From assembly GCA_027488335.1 (NCBI GenBank), contig JAIYBU010000098.1, positions 1 to 34,785 on the forward strand: 34,785 bases of DNA, in the 5' to 3' direction. The position numbers and the translations under genes were made by a program. Source of the stretch: Cytophagaceae bacterium. GTDB lineage: Bacteria; Bacteroidota; Bacteroidia; Cytophagales; Spirosomataceae. The notes under the pieces are model-generated. The model was not told where the DNA came from. It was given only the letters and a program-made list of their open reading frames with translations, and did not search any database. This document shows, piece after piece, positions 24,625 to 33,657 of this stretch (its first letter is position 1; each line of letters starts with the position of its first letter).

Positions 24625-26604
24625 ATGATAAATCCTGAAAAAAAACTACAACCCGTTAGAGATATCATTTATGATTACATATACATCACACCAATAGAAA
24701 AGCATGTAATTGATACTCCAACTTTTCAGCGATTGAGGTTTATCTCTCAAAATTCAGCAGCTTACATGACTTATCCTTCAAATCAGCTAAGTCGTTTTAG
24801 TCATTCTATGGGAGTAATGCACTTAGGTGGAAAAATGTTTCTAAGTGCCATACAAAATAGTAGTCCTCAAATAGCCGAATCTTTTTTGAACGACTCAAAG
24901 TCTTTTTTATCTGATTTTTTTAGAACAAAAGAATTTTCTTATGAGGAAGTTCGTAGTGAGTGGCTTCTTCAATTTGGGAATATTTGTAAAATAAATGTAG
25001 CCTCATTAACTGAAAAAAATGATGATGACTTGTTTATCTCCAATTTTCTATGGCAAACCGTCAGAATAGCATGCCTTATACATGATATAGGGCATTTACC
25101 ATATAGTCATCTATTTGAATATGCTTTAGTTAATTATGATGAGCGTTATGATAAAACAATATCAAGTAATATAAAAGATGATTGTATTGAAGCAATTTTA
25201 AGTCAAGACTCTAAAATCAATGATATTGATACAAAAAAATTATTAGCAGACGGGGCAATTCATGAGTTATTAGGTATTCAAATATTAAGTAAAGTTAAAG
25301 AATTATTACAAGGGTCATCTCATGAAGGTGGTTTTTCTAAATCTACATTAATCACCAGGTATATTTTTGAGTTATCAGTAAAAATTTTTGCATACAATGG
25401 GGGGGCAGAAGTTGATTTAAAAGATAGAATATTAGGTTGCTTGCATTCAATAATAAGCTCGGATTTAGACGCAGATAGACTTGACTATACCTTACGAGAT
25501 GCACGTGTATCTGGAATAAACGTTTCTTTTGATTATAATCGCATTCTAAACAATATTGTGATTTATAAATCAAAAACTGAGGGGTTTTATAAAGTATATG
25601 TTTCCGATAAAGCATTATCAAGTTTAGAACAATTTTTCCATGCAAGATATTTATGCTATGAATACATATATTTTCATCATAATGTTGCTCGGTTTGATGG
25701 CATATTAGAAGAAATAATTATTGAGTTATTAAGTATGATGGATAAGTCAGATGAAGGGTTATGTAAAATCTTAGAGGAATATTATTTTTATACTTATGTA
25801 AATGGTGAAAAAAAAATCTTTGGTTTGAAAAGAGAGAATGATAAAATACTAAGATTTGAATATTATGATGATTATTGGCTTAGGGGGTTACTACAAAAGG
25901 TCAGGCACTATTTGCATGATAAAGTAGCAACTAACGAAGATTATAAGAGAATACATTTACTTTGTAGTACCTTTCTTTTTAGAAGAACAGAAAACATTAT
26001 ATCATTGTTGAAAAAGCAAAGTGATGTAGATGAGTATTTAGAAAACTATTATTTGTATCTACAAAAAGAACGTCCTGAAATAAATGCGTTTTTTCAAGAA
26101 GTTTTTCAAATTAGACAAGGCTTAAGTATATCTCCAGAAAATGAGACAAACATACAGAAATTTAGGTTTTTATTCTCTCAAACAATTCAATTTAAAAGAG
26201 AGATACAGAAAAATATTAGTAAATTAAGGAATGATTTGAAAGAAAATGGTATTATACTCGTTTACAAATCTCTTAAGCCTCGTGTAATTGATAAAAAAAC
26301 CGCAATTTTATCTAAAGGAGTACCAAAGGCATGCGTTGAGCTTTCGCCTTATATGAAGTTATTTGAACAAGTGCCTATGTATTCCTTTCAACATTTTTTC
26401 TGCTTTGTCAAAGAGAATATTAAAAGCAGTGAAGGTGATATTGAAATATGTAAAATTAAAACTTTTGAGTGTCTTACTGAAATTTTAATACAAATGATTT
26501 TAGTTCAAAAAAATACGCTTATCACAAATATTCCACTTTCTAAAGTTTCAAGGAGCAAGAAAGAAAAATATTTACACACATTAACTAATTTTCAAACTAT
26601 ATAA
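24625..26604 (+). CDS. Large HD-superfamily phosphohydrolase (dNTPase-like)
   Basis: Protein of 659 residues from the ATG at 24625; an in-frame TTG at 24592 adds eleven. The first 300 residues match the dNTP triphosphohydrolase-like HD family (COG1078/SAMHD1 type). Visible features are FQRLRFISQ, then FSHSMGVMHL (H60), the HD motif LIHDIGHLPYSH (H153, D154, H157), IHELLG (H213) and SSDLDADRLDYTLRDA (D280, D282, D284), so a complete metal site is plausible. The later 350 residues are rich in aromatic and lysine residues and I recognise no domain. The protein is longer than most COG1078 members. In sampled lines the gene is about a quarter G+C, well below purB or the FMO gene, which suggests transfer. 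It is followed 12 nt later by a small gene. Function is inferred to be nucleotide or phosphate-ester hydrolysis, possibly in defence. Confidence 0.85.
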   Translation: MINPEKKLQPVRDIIYDYIYITPIEKHVIDTPTFQRLRFISQNSAAYMTYPSNQLSRFSHSMGVMHLGGKMFLSAIQNSSPQIAESFLNDSKSFLSDFFRTKEFSYEEVRSEWLLQFGNICKINVASLTEKNDDDLFISNFLWQTVRIACLIHDIGHLPYSHLFEYALVNYDERYDKTISSNIKDDCIEAILSQDSKINDIDTKKLLADGAIHELLGIQILSKVKELLQGSSHEGGFSKSTLITRYIFELSVKIFAYNGGAEVDLKDRILGCLHSIISSDLDADRLDYTLRDARVSGINVSFDYNRILNNIVIYKSKTEGFYKVYVSDKALSSLEQFFHARYLCYEYIYFHHNVARFDGILEEIIIELLSMMDKSDEGLCKILEEYYFYTYVNGEKKIFGLKRENDKILRFEYYDDYWLRGLLQKVRHYLHDKVATNEDYKRIHLLCSTFLFRRTENIISLLKKQSDVDEYLENYYLYLQKERPEINAFFQEVFQIRQGLSISPENETNIQKFRFLFSQTIQFKREIQKNISKLRNDLKENGIILVYKSLKPRVIDKKTAILSKGVPKACVELSPYMKLFEQVPMYSFQHFFCFVKENIKSSEGDIEICKIKTFECLTEILIQMILVQKNTLITNIPLSKVSRSKKEKYLHTLTNFQTI

Positions 26605-26616
26605 ATCTCAAAACTC

Positions 26617-26859
26617 ATGAACCAACAATTTGCTTTTCTAACAAACAAAATTCTTACTTTTATAATAGAAAATGAAAATGGAATATCTGAAAGAAAACTA
26701 ATAAATAGTTCTTTTGAAGACTTAAATTCTTCTCCTTCATCGTTTATACAGTTTCTCTTAATGAATGGAGATATTACATTATTTTTAAATGATGGAGAAG
26801 TCTATTATAAAGCAGCAAATCATTATATGAAACATAGCAATGTTGGGGCATTATCTTAA
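26617..26859 (+). CDS. Small unknown protein, partner of the HD-domain gene
   Basis: Protein of 80 residues, starting 12 nt after the HD gene's stop, so almost certainly in the same transcript, and equally AT-rich. I recognise no family. The layout is three likely helices (about 5-20, 24-34 and 40-51) followed by a hydrophobic hairpin (DITLFLNDGEVYYKAAN), which resembles a small winged-helix domain. No signal peptide or membrane segment is seen. It could be a regulator of, or a binding partner for, the HD protein; this is inference from position only. Confidence 0.72.
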   Translation: MNQQFAFLTNKILTFIIENENGISERKLINSSFEDLNSSPSSFIQFLLMNGDITLFLNDGEVYYKAANHYMKHSNVGALS

Positions 26860-26956
26860 ATATTATTTTTTCATTTACTATTTTTTTGATACAAGTAAGT
26901 GACTCTATTATCTGATTAAAATAAATAGTTACTAAAATCCTCTTTTGTAGACTATA

Positions 26957-26998
26957 AAAGAAACGGCACTGAAAATATTTTCAATGCCGTTTCTTTTT
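26957..26998. terminator. Two-way terminator at the right edge of the HD island
   Basis: A long stem pairs about 26957-26976 with 26979-26998, including GAAACGGCA / TGCCGTTTC, with one C-A mismatch. It is followed by T on the plus strand and also on the minus strand. It lies about 100 nt after the small gene and 120 nt before the FMO gene. Confidence 0.82.
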
Positions 26999-27119
26999 GT
27001 GCGATTTATCAAGAATATATTATTGCCTTTAAAGCATTTATGGTATTATTTTTTTAAATAAATTGTTTAATTTTAACAATAAAAACCCTGATTCTTTATT
27101 AAATTTCTCTAAAACTGCT

Positions 27120-28409
27120 ATGAAACAAGTGTGCATCATCGGGGCGGGTTCTTCTGGAATTACTGCCGCAAAAGCCCTAAAAGAAAAAGGAATTTCGTTT
27201 GATTGCTTTGAAAAAGGCTCAAAAATTGGGGGTGTTTGGCGATATAATAACGATAATGGGGTGTCATCGGCCTACAAAAGCTTACACATTAATACGAATC
27301 GAAATGTAATGGCTTATTCCGATTTTCCAATGCCCGACGATTACCCCATGTTTCCGCACCATTCTGATATTATCGAGTATTTTGAAAACTATGTTGAGCA
27401 TTTTAAATTACGTGAAAATATTACTTTCAATACGGCCGTAGTTGATGTGGTAAGAAATGCTGACGGAACATATAATGTTACGCTTGATAATCGACAATCA
27501 TATGATTATCAATACGTTATCGTAGCTAACGGACATCATTGGAATCCACGTTTCCCGACTCCTGCCTTTAACGGGGAATTTACTGGCGAAATCCTTCATT
27601 CACATTATTACCGTGAAGCCGAACAAGTACAAAATAAAAATATTTTAGTTGTAGGAATTGGTAATTCTGCCGTTGATATTGCGTGCGAAGCCGCTCGCCT
27701 GCACACAGGAAAAGTCGTGATTTCAACCCGAAGTGGAGCATACATAACACCTAACTGGATTTGGAGTATTCCTTTCGATAATTTGGCGAATCCACTGACC
27801 GCCAAATTTCCTCTTTGGTTACAACGATTTTTGCTCAACACAACACTTTGGCTGGCTCGTGGCAAACAAGAAGATTATGGCGTTCCGAAACCCAACCGCC
27901 CAGTTTTGAGCGAACACCCAACACTTTCGCAAGATTTGTTAAACCTTTCGGGGCGTGGTTTGATAAAGTTTAAACCCAATATCAAACAATTTAATGGAAA
28001 AACGGTAGTTTTTGAAGATGGAACAGAACAAGATTTCGATATGATTATTTACGCAACAGGCTATAAAGTTACGTTTCCATTCTTGAAACATTATGCCGAA
28101 TTTGATGTAGAAGAAACCAATGATATTCGACTGTACAAAAAAGTCATTCACCCCGATTATAAAAATTTATTCTTTTTAGCATTGATTCAGCCTTTGGGAG
28201 CAATCATGCCTTTGGCCGAAATCCAAGCCAAATGGGTGGCAAAAATTATTAAAGGTGAAAGCAAATTGCCGTCAAAAGAAGTGATGCTAAAATCTATCGA
28301 AGAAGAGAAACAGAAACTCGCTAAACGCTACAAACAAACTCCACGACACACGCTGCAAGTGGATTTTTTTACTTATCGAGAAAGTATTGAGAAAGAAATG
28401 AAGCGATGA
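27120..28409 (+). CDS. Flavin-containing monooxygenase-like protein
   Basis: Protein of 429 residues from the ATG at 27120, which puts the FAD-binding loop at its usual N-terminal place (KQVCIIGAGSSGITAAKAL); a TTG at 27063 would add 19 residues. Motifs are the GGVW segment (37-40), the FMO fingerprint FxGxxxHxxxY (F154, G156, H160, Y164), the NADPH-binding loop GIGNSAVD (179-186) and YATGYKV. FMO-type enzymes add one oxygen atom to a nitrogen or sulfur compound, or carry out Baeyer-Villiger oxidation, with NADPH and O2. The substrate is not visible from the sequence. It is a single-gene unit, convergent with the ThuA-domain gene, and its base composition is like the bulk of the window. Confidence 0.92.
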   Translation: MKQVCIIGAGSSGITAAKALKEKGISFDCFEKGSKIGGVWRYNNDNGVSSAYKSLHINTNRNVMAYSDFPMPDDYPMFPHHSDIIEYFENYVEHFKLRENITFNTAVVDVVRNADGTYNVTLDNRQSYDYQYVIVANGHHWNPRFPTPAFNGEFTGEILHSHYYREAEQVQNKNILVVGIGNSAVDIACEAARLHTGKVVISTRSGAYITPNWIWSIPFDNLANPLTAKFPLWLQRFLLNTTLWLARGKQEDYGVPKPNRPVLSEHPTLSQDLLNLSGRGLIKFKPNIKQFNGKTVVFEDGTEQDFDMIIYATGYKVTFPFLKHYAEFDVEETNDIRLYKKVIHPDYKNLFFLALIQPLGAIMPLAEIQAKWVAKIIKGESKLPSKEVMLKSIEEEKQKLAKRYKQTPRHTLQVDFFTYRESIEKEMKR

Positions 28410-28447
28410 TAATGACCGAATTTTGAAGGTTTTTAATTAAAGTTTGA

Positions 28448-28522
28448 TGATTAAGGATTGATGATTGTAGATGCTTTGTAGTAAAAATATTCTACACTCT
28501 TCAATTGCCAATCCTTAATCAC
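28448..28522. repeat. Inverted repeat between convergent FMO and ThuA genes
   Basis: TGATTAAGGATTG (28448-28460) is perfectly inverted at 28510-28522, with 49 nt between the arms. The left side also carries the related word GATTGATGATTG. No T-run follows. It resembles the element at 20120-20223 in position and style, since both lie between convergent genes. Confidence 0.7.
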
Positions 28523-28555
28523 AGGGGCTACCCCGCTTCAATTATATTGATAAAA

Positions 28556-29323
28556 TTACAGACCTTTACCAGTAGAAGCCCAATAAATGCCGCCATACAA
28601 ATGGTCAAGGAATGTTTGGTCGCTGAAAACCAATGGAATATGGCCAAGAGCCGTATAAAAAGCACGACCACCATCATAAGTATGATACCATGAAATTGGG
28701 TGGAAACCCATGCCTTTTCCTTCGTTATCGCCCCATTTTGTGTTTGGATTATATGATTTTTCATCAATCGAAACCAAAACCTTCAAGTCATTAGCAGGAG
28801 AAGGAGTCTTAAACTCATACCATTCATCTGTCCAAAGTAATTTTTTAGGGAAACGCTCCATTCCTGGAAAATTACTATCTTCCACTTTCAAATAAGCTGT
28901 TTGTTGTGCTGGATGAATCTTGAAATAATTTCCAACTAATTTTCCGTACCAAGGCCAATCATATTCGGTATCGCTCGCACTGTGGATACCTACAAAACCT
29001 TTTCCAGCTTTGATAAATTTTTCCATAGCAGCTTGTTGTTCTTCATTCAAGATATTGCCAGTAGTATTCAGAAAAATCACCGCTTGGTATCTTTCTAAAG
29101 CTTTATCATTAAAAACTGAAGCATTTTCCTGCCAATCGACGCTAAAAGTATGTCGCTCAGCCAATTTTTTAATGGCTGTTACACCTTCATTGATAGATTC
29201 GTGGTGGAATCCATCTGTTTTCGAGAAAAGTAAAACCCTGAATTGCCCTTGAGCAAAAGAAGAAATAGAGAAAACCAATGCCATCAAAAATAACATTGTG
29301 TTTCGTGCGAAAACTTGTTTCAT
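28556..29323 (-). CDS. ThuA-domain protein (trehalose-utilisation family), exported
   Basis: Protein of 255 residues with a Sec signal ending near SSFAQG (about residue 25). The rest is one ThuA domain (PF06283), a class-I glutamine amidotransferase-like fold. Visible features are FRVLLFSKTDGFHHESI, VIFLNTTGNIL, GKGFVGIHSASDTEYDWPWYGKLVG and HTYDGGRAFYTALGH. ThuA proteins often accompany DUF1080 and Gfo/Idh genes in Bacteroidota and related phyla, and the name comes from trehalose or sucrose 3-keto metabolism in rhizobia. Here it stands about 16 kb from the DUF1080 cluster. The biochemical activity of the family is not settled. Confidence 0.9.
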   Translation of the reverse strand: MKQVFARNTMLFLMALVFSISSFAQGQFRVLLFSKTDGFHHESINEGVTAIKKLAERHTFSVDWQENASVFNDKALERYQAVIFLNTTGNILNEEQQAAMEKFIKAGKGFVGIHSASDTEYDWPWYGKLVGNYFKIHPAQQTAYLKVEDSNFPGMERFPKKLLWTDEWYEFKTPSPANDLKVLVSIDEKSYNPNTKWGDNEGKGMGFHPISWYHTYDGGRAFYTALGHIPLVFSDQTFLDHLYGGIYWASTGKGL

Positions 29324-29390
29324 AGTTTTGATTATAAAAGATTGAATAAAGAAGAAAATTTTTAGGTGTCAAAAAAACACTTATTAAAAG

Positions 29391-29398
29391 CAAATGTA
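29391..29398 (-). promoter_or_regulatory. Candidate -7 box for the ThuA gene
   Basis: On the minus strand the sequence reads TACATTTG, an exact TAnnTTTG match about 68 nt upstream of the ThuA ATG at 29323. No clear -33 TTG was found. Confidence 0.35.
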
Positions 29399-29412
29399 GA
29401 AAATTTATGAGA

Positions 29413-29520
29413 AATCCCTAACCTTTAAAGGGGAGTTTTTATTCGACGAAATGAAAAAGGTCTTGTTTCAAAATGAAACAAGACCTTTTTTATATAGAAA
29501 CAGAAACTCCCCTTTAGGGA
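29413..29520. repeat. Nested inverted repeat around the fad operon terminator
   Basis: The outer arms are AATCCCTAA...AGGGGAGTTT (29413-29438) and its inverse AAACTCCCCTTTAGGGATT (about 29504-29522). The left arm carries seven extra bases. Inside lies the perfect hairpin at 29454-29490. The whole region can fold into one long structure in the gap between the thiolase end and the ThuA promoter. Confidence 0.65.
29454..29491 (-). terminator. Terminator of the beta-oxidation operon
   Basis: A perfect 17-bp stem pairs 29454-29470 with 29474-29490 around a 3-nt loop. The A-run at the left becomes a T-run on the minus strand, just after the thiolase gene. T also follows on the plus strand, so it works in both directions in principle. 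Confidence 0.88.
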
Positions 29521-29540
29521 TTGGGGGGCTTGGGGCGGTT

Positions 29541-30716
29541 TTAGAGTAGTTCATAAATACCCGCTACGCCTTGGCCACCACCCACACAGGCCGTAACCAT
29601 ACCATATTTTTTGTTTTGGCGACGAAGTTCGTTCAGAACTTGCACAGTCAAACGTCCACCAGTTGAACCGAGAGCATGCCCGAGAGCGATTGCTCCGCCA
29701 TTGGGGTTAATTTTGCTCATATCTAAGCCTAATTCTTTGATAACCGCTAAAGATTGAGCCGCAAAAGCTTCGTTCAATTCAATAACATCAATATCATCTT
29801 GCTTCAAACCCGCTTGTTTCAAGGCAATCGGAATGGCTGCAACGGGGCCAATTCCCATGATGCGTGGTTCGACACCCGCTGAGGCATAAGCCATCATGCG
29901 AGCGATTGGCTTAATGCCCAATTCGTTCACCATTCTTTCCGACATCACGATTACGAAAGCCGCACCGTCAGAGGTTTGAGAAGAGTTACCAGCCGTTACA
30001 CTTCCACCCATTGAGAAAACTGGACGAAGTTTTGCTAACGCTTCAACGCTTGTATCGGCACGTGGGCCTTCGTCTTTGGTTACGGTATATTCTTTGTTTT
30101 TCTTCTTGCCAGTGGCTTCGTCGAAATACGTTTCTTTTACTGTAATCGGCACAATTTCCGCATCGAATTTACCAGCGGCTTGAGCAGCCAATGCTTTTTG
30201 GTGTGAATTGTACGAGAAAATATCTTGCTCTTCACGACCGATACTGAATTGTTGTGCCACTTGTTCGGCTGTAAGTCCCATTCCAATGTAATAGTCTGGG
30301 TGGTGCGAGGCTAAACCATAATTCAATGCCATTTTCCAACCAGTTGTTGGTACCATCGACATAGATTCAGTTCCGCCAGCCACTATACAATCGGCCATTC
30401 CTGCACTAATTTTTGCAGCAGCCATTGCGATTGTCTCAACGCCCGAGCCACAATAACGGTTTACGGTTACGCCCGCTACACTCTTGCCCAGCGACAAAAG
30501 TGAAATATAACGAGCCATTTGCATACCTTGCTCAGCTTCGGGAACAGCATTTCCTACAATTAAATCATCGACACGAGCGGGGTCGAGGTTTGGCACTTGT
30601 GCCATGAGGTGCTTGATTACATCAGCCGCCAAATCGTCGGGGCGAGTAAAGCGAAAAACTCCTTTGGGTGCTTTGCCGACTGCACTTCGGTAGCCAGCTA
30701 CTATATATGCGTTCAT
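29541..30716 (-). CDS. fadA: Acetyl-CoA C-acyltransferase (3-ketoacyl-CoA thiolase)
   Basis: Protein of 391 residues, a standard thiolase length. The nucleophilic cysteine lies in [10 protein letters not shown] (C89), the active-site histidine in [16 protein letters not shown] (H347), and the second cysteine in TACVGGGQG (C377). The enzyme carries out the last step of beta-oxidation, cleaving 3-ketoacyl-CoA with CoA to give acetyl-CoA. It starts 26 nt after the FadN-type gene on the same strand, so the two form the usual multienzyme pair. The name is by function; it could also be a biosynthetic thiolase, but the partner gene argues for degradation. Confidence 0.95.
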   Translation of the reverse strand: MNAYIVAGYRSAVGKAPKGVFRFTRPDDLAADVIKHLMAQVPNLDPARVDDLIVGNAVPEAEQGMQMARYISLLSLGKSVAGVTVNRYCGSGVETIAMAAAKISAGMADCIVAGGTESMSMVPTTGWKMALNYGLASHHPDYYIGMGLTAEQVAQQFSIGREEQDIFSYNSHQKALAAQAAGKFDAEIVPITVKETYFDEATGKKKNKEYTVTKDEGPRADTSVEALAKLRPVFSMGGSVTAGNSSQTSDGAAFVIVMSERMVNELGIKPIARMMAYASAGVEPRIMGIGPVAAIPIALKQAGLKQDDIDVIELNEAFAAQSLAVIKELGLDMSKINPNGGAIALGHALGSTGGRLTVQVLNELRRQNKKYGMVTACVGGGQGVAGIYELL

Positions 30717-30742
30717 GTTTGTGTTTTCTTTTTAGATTAATC

Positions 30743-33151
30743 TTAATTTCTCGGTGGTTTACCGCCACTTAAAAGCCCCTGCATACGCTCCATAGTTTTC
30801 TTTTCACCACAAAGCGATAAGAATGCTTCACGTTCTAAGTCTAAGAGATATTGCTCAGTAACCATTTGTGGATAACTCAAATCTCCACCCGAAATTACGT
30901 AGGCCAATTTATCGGCAATTTTCGCATCGTGTTCGGTGATATATTTACCCATTAACATACCCATGATACCCGCCTTGAAAAGAGCAATTCCTGCTTTTCC
31001 TTGTACTTTAATATCAGTACGTTGCTTTGGTTGCGTATAACCATCTTCGGCCAACTTGATAGCTTCTTCTTTCGCTTCGGCAATCAAACGACTACGATTC
31101 AATACAATTTTATCTCTATCGTTTTTCAAATAACCCATATCAAATGCCTCCTGTGCCGAAGTAGAAACCTTCGCTTGGGCGATATTCATAAAAGCATTTT
31201 GAAGAACGTTCAATTCAGGGTCGCCAACTTTATAGGCATCTGAGCAGCGTAGAGCCATTTCTTTTGTTCCGCCACCTGCTGGAATCAAACCAACGCCTAA
31301 TTCAACCAAGCCCATATAGGTTTCGGCATGAGCCACTACTTTATCGGCATGAAGATTTAGTTCGCAGCCGCCACCCAAGGCCAAGCTATGAGCCGCCGTT
31401 ACGACAGGAATTGAAGAATATCTTGCACGCATCATTAGTTGTTGGAATTGAGCAATCATCATATTGATTTCGTCATATTCTTGCTCGATGGCAAACATAA
31501 ACAGCAAAGCTAAGTTTGCACCAGCCGAAAATGCTTCGTTTGAATCATTGCCTACAACCAAACCTCTGAAATCTTTCTCGGCAATGGCATACGCTTTATT
31601 CAAGCCTTCTACTACTTCTGCACCAAAAGTATTCATTTTTGAGTGGAATTCTACACCCGCAATGCCATCACCCAAATCGAAGATTGTTGAACCTGCGTTT
31701 TTCCAAATAACGTTGGTTTGGCGGAGGTTATCCAAAATAATGAACGATTCTGTTCCAGGAATTACTTTGTACGATTTGCTCGGAATATCGTAGTATTTAC
31801 GTTTTCCTGCTTCAACTTTATAGAAAGTCTCATTGCCAGCTTCCAACATTTCATACACCCAAGCCGCTGGTTTGAGGTTGAGGTCTTCCATGATTTTTAT
31901 CATCGGACGAACCCCAATGGCATCCCAAGTTTCAAACATACCCATTTGCCAGCCAAAACCTGAGCAAATAGCGGCATCAATTCTATATAATTCGTCTGAA
32001 ATTTCTGGAATACGGTTGGTGGCGTAGCGGAAACCATCGGCAAAAGTTTTGCGGTAAAACTCACCCGCTTTGTCTTTACCCGCCAAAAGAACCGAGAAAC
32101 GTTTTTTCAAATCGTCGATGCTTTTGGTGCTTTCGAGCGTAGCAAATTTTACTTTTTCCGAAGGTTTGTATTCAAAACTCTTCAAATCTAAAGCAAGAAT
32201 TAGCGTTTTACCTGTTGAGTCTTTTGTTTTTTTGTAGAAACCTTGACCTGTTTTATCTCCGAGCCATTTGTTTTCCATTAATTTGGCCATTGTTGGTGGC
32301 AAAATAAAGGCATCTTTCGATTCGTCGGTTTCTAAAACATTAATTAAGTTATTACAAACATTAACGGTTGTATCTAAACCAACTACATCTGATAAGCGGA
32401 AAGTACCCGATTTTGGGCGACCAACGACTGTGCTGGTAAGTTTGTCAACTTCTTCAACGGTCAAACCCAGTTCTTCGGCCACTCTAATGGTTTGCACCAT
32501 TGCATAAATCCCCAAACGATTGGCAATAAATGCAGGTGTATCTTTACATAAAACGGTTGTTTTACCCAAATATAAATCGCCGTAGTGCATCAAGAAATCA
32601 ATGATACCTTTGTCGGTTTTATCCGTAGGAATGATTTCCAATAAACGCAAATAACGTGGCGGATTAAAGAAGTGAGTACCGCAGAAATGTTTCTGGAAGT
32701 CTTCTGAGCGGCCTTCAGCCATCAAATGAATCGGAATACCTGAGGTATTTGAGGTAATAAGTGTACCTGCTTTACGGAATTTCTCAACTTTTTCGTAGAT
32801 AATTTTCTTGATGTCGAGACGTTCAACAACTACCTCGATAATCCAATCGTATGCAGCGATTTTTGGCATATCGTCATCGAAATTCCCCAGTTTTACTCGG
32901 CTCAATGATTTCTGACTGAAAATTGGCGAAGGGCTTGCCTTTACGGCAGCTTGGAAAAGTTCGCTCACGATTCTGTTGCGAACAGCAGGGTGTGAAGTGT
33001 CTTGTCCTTTCGCTTTTTCGGCATCGTTAGGTTCTTTCGGAACCATGTCGAGGAGTAGCACCTCCACTCCGATATTAGCAAAGTGCAACGCAATACGGCT
33101 ACCCATAATGCCCGCACCCAAAACAACTACTTTTTTGATACTACGATTCAT
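30743..33151 (-). CDS. fadN: 3-hydroxyacyl-CoA dehydrogenase / enoyl-CoA hydratase (FadN type)
   Basis: Protein of 802 residues with dehydrogenase first and hydratase last, the order of Bacillus FadN and opposite to E. coli FadB. The NAD loop is VVVLGAGIMGSRIA (G12, G14, G17). The dehydrogenase active-site region has SNTSGIPI and CGTHFFNPPRYLRLLEI. The C-terminal crotonase domain (about 520-740) has an oxyanion segment AHSLALGGGCELNLHAD and the catalytic glutamate region VELGVGLIPAGGGTKEM. It hydrates trans-2-enoyl-CoA and oxidises the product to 3-ketoacyl-CoA, which fadA then cleaves. The upstream spacer of 101 nt is occupied by CTTAGTG-type repeats and the GxxExxY gene. Confidence 0.95.
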   Translation of the reverse strand: MNRSIKKVVVLGAGIMGSRIALHFANIGVEVLLLDMVPKEPNDAEKAKGQDTSHPAVRNRIVSELFQAAVKASPSPIFSQKSLSRVKLGNFDDDMPKIAAYDWIIEVVVERLDIKKIIYEKVEKFRKAGTLITSNTSGIPIHLMAEGRSEDFQKHFCGTHFFNPPRYLRLLEIIPTDKTDKGIIDFLMHYGDLYLGKTTVLCKDTPAFIANRLGIYAMVQTIRVAEELGLTVEEVDKLTSTVVGRPKSGTFRLSDVVGLDTTVNVCNNLINVLETDESKDAFILPPTMAKLMENKWLGDKTGQGFYKKTKDSTGKTLILALDLKSFEYKPSEKVKFATLESTKSIDDLKKRFSVLLAGKDKAGEFYRKTFADGFRYATNRIPEISDELYRIDAAICSGFGWQMGMFETWDAIGVRPMIKIMEDLNLKPAAWVYEMLEAGNETFYKVEAGKRKYYDIPSKSYKVIPGTESFIILDNLRQTNVIWKNAGSTIFDLGDGIAGVEFHSKMNTFGAEVVEGLNKAYAIAEKDFRGLVVGNDSNEAFSAGANLALLFMFAIEQEYDEINMMIAQFQQLMMRARYSSIPVVTAAHSLALGGGCELNLHADKVVAHAETYMGLVELGVGLIPAGGGTKEMALRCSDAYKVGDPELNVLQNAFMNIAQAKVSTSAQEAFDMGYLKNDRDKIVLNRSRLIAEAKEEAIKLAEDGYTQPKQRTDIKVQGKAGIALFKAGIMGMLMGKYITEHDAKIADKLAYVISGGDLSYPQMVTEQYLLDLEREAFLSLCGEKKTMERMQGLLSGGKPPRN

Positions 33152-33194
33152 GGTTTTGTGTTTGATTTTTTATTTCTTGATTTTCTTTGTGTTT

Positions 33195-33241
33195 CTTAGT
33201 CCCTTAGTGGTTAAAAAAATAATTACCACTAAGGAACTAAG
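33195..33241. repeat. CTTAGTG-type inverted repeat, left of the GxxExxY gene
   Basis: CTTAGTCCCTTAGTGGT (33195-33211) is inverted at 33225-33241 with one mismatch and a 13-nt AT-rich loop. CACTAAGG words continue to about 33252. The left arm also matches the repeat at 33672-33689 in direct orientation. Confidence 0.82.
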
Positions 33242-33252
33242 GGTCACTAAGG

Positions 33253-33657
33253 TTAATCAGGTAATGCTGAAAAATATTCATTTACGAAGGGTTTTATGCT
33301 TCTTGTGATATTATCTGTATGGAAATTTATTAGTAAACCTTTAGGCTTTTTGAGTAGCTTCATGTAAGTAAGAAGTTGTGCTTGGTGAATTGGATGTATT
33401 TGTTCAACAGCTTTTAGTTCGACAACTACGGAGTCATTTACCATAACATCAAGTTTTAGTTCGGCTTGGATTTGAATATTTTTATAAATTACAGGAACAG
33501 TCATTTGTCTAATAATATTAAAACCCCTACTTTTTAATTCATGGCAAAAACAAGATTCATATATACTTTCTAATAAACCTGCTCCTAACTGCTTGTGTAC
33601 TTCAATGGCACACCCAACAACTTCATACGCTAATTGATTTATACTTTTCTTTGTCAT
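33253..33657 (-). CDS. GxxExxY protein (PDDEXK_3 family)
   Basis: Protein of 134 residues. The family signature GxxExxY is at 27-33 (GAGLLESIYE gives G27, E30, Y33). A nuclease-type core is suggested by AELKLDV (D70) and VVVELKA (E80, K82), followed by HQAQLLTYM. The family (PF13366) is related to PDDEXK nucleases and is scattered through Bacteroidota and environmental genomes; its function is unknown. The gene sits inside a fatty-acid operon with which it has no obvious link, flanked by matching CTTAGTG-type repeats on both sides. It is therefore likely an inserted unit. It starts 37 nt after the stop of the 104-residue gene. Confidence 0.9.
   Translation of the reverse strand: MTKKSINQLAYEVVGCAIEVHKQLGAGLLESIYESCFCHELKSRGFNIIRQMTVPVIYKNIQIQAELKLDVMVNDSVVVELKAVEQIHPIHQAQLLTYMKLLKKPKGLLINFHTDNITRSIKPFVNEYFSALPD

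Noticed and set aside
24500-27000. Toxin-antitoxin reading of the HD and small gene pair
   Set aside because: The HD protein is far larger than typical toxins and the small gene comes second with no antitoxin domain recognisable; kept only as an unknown pair.
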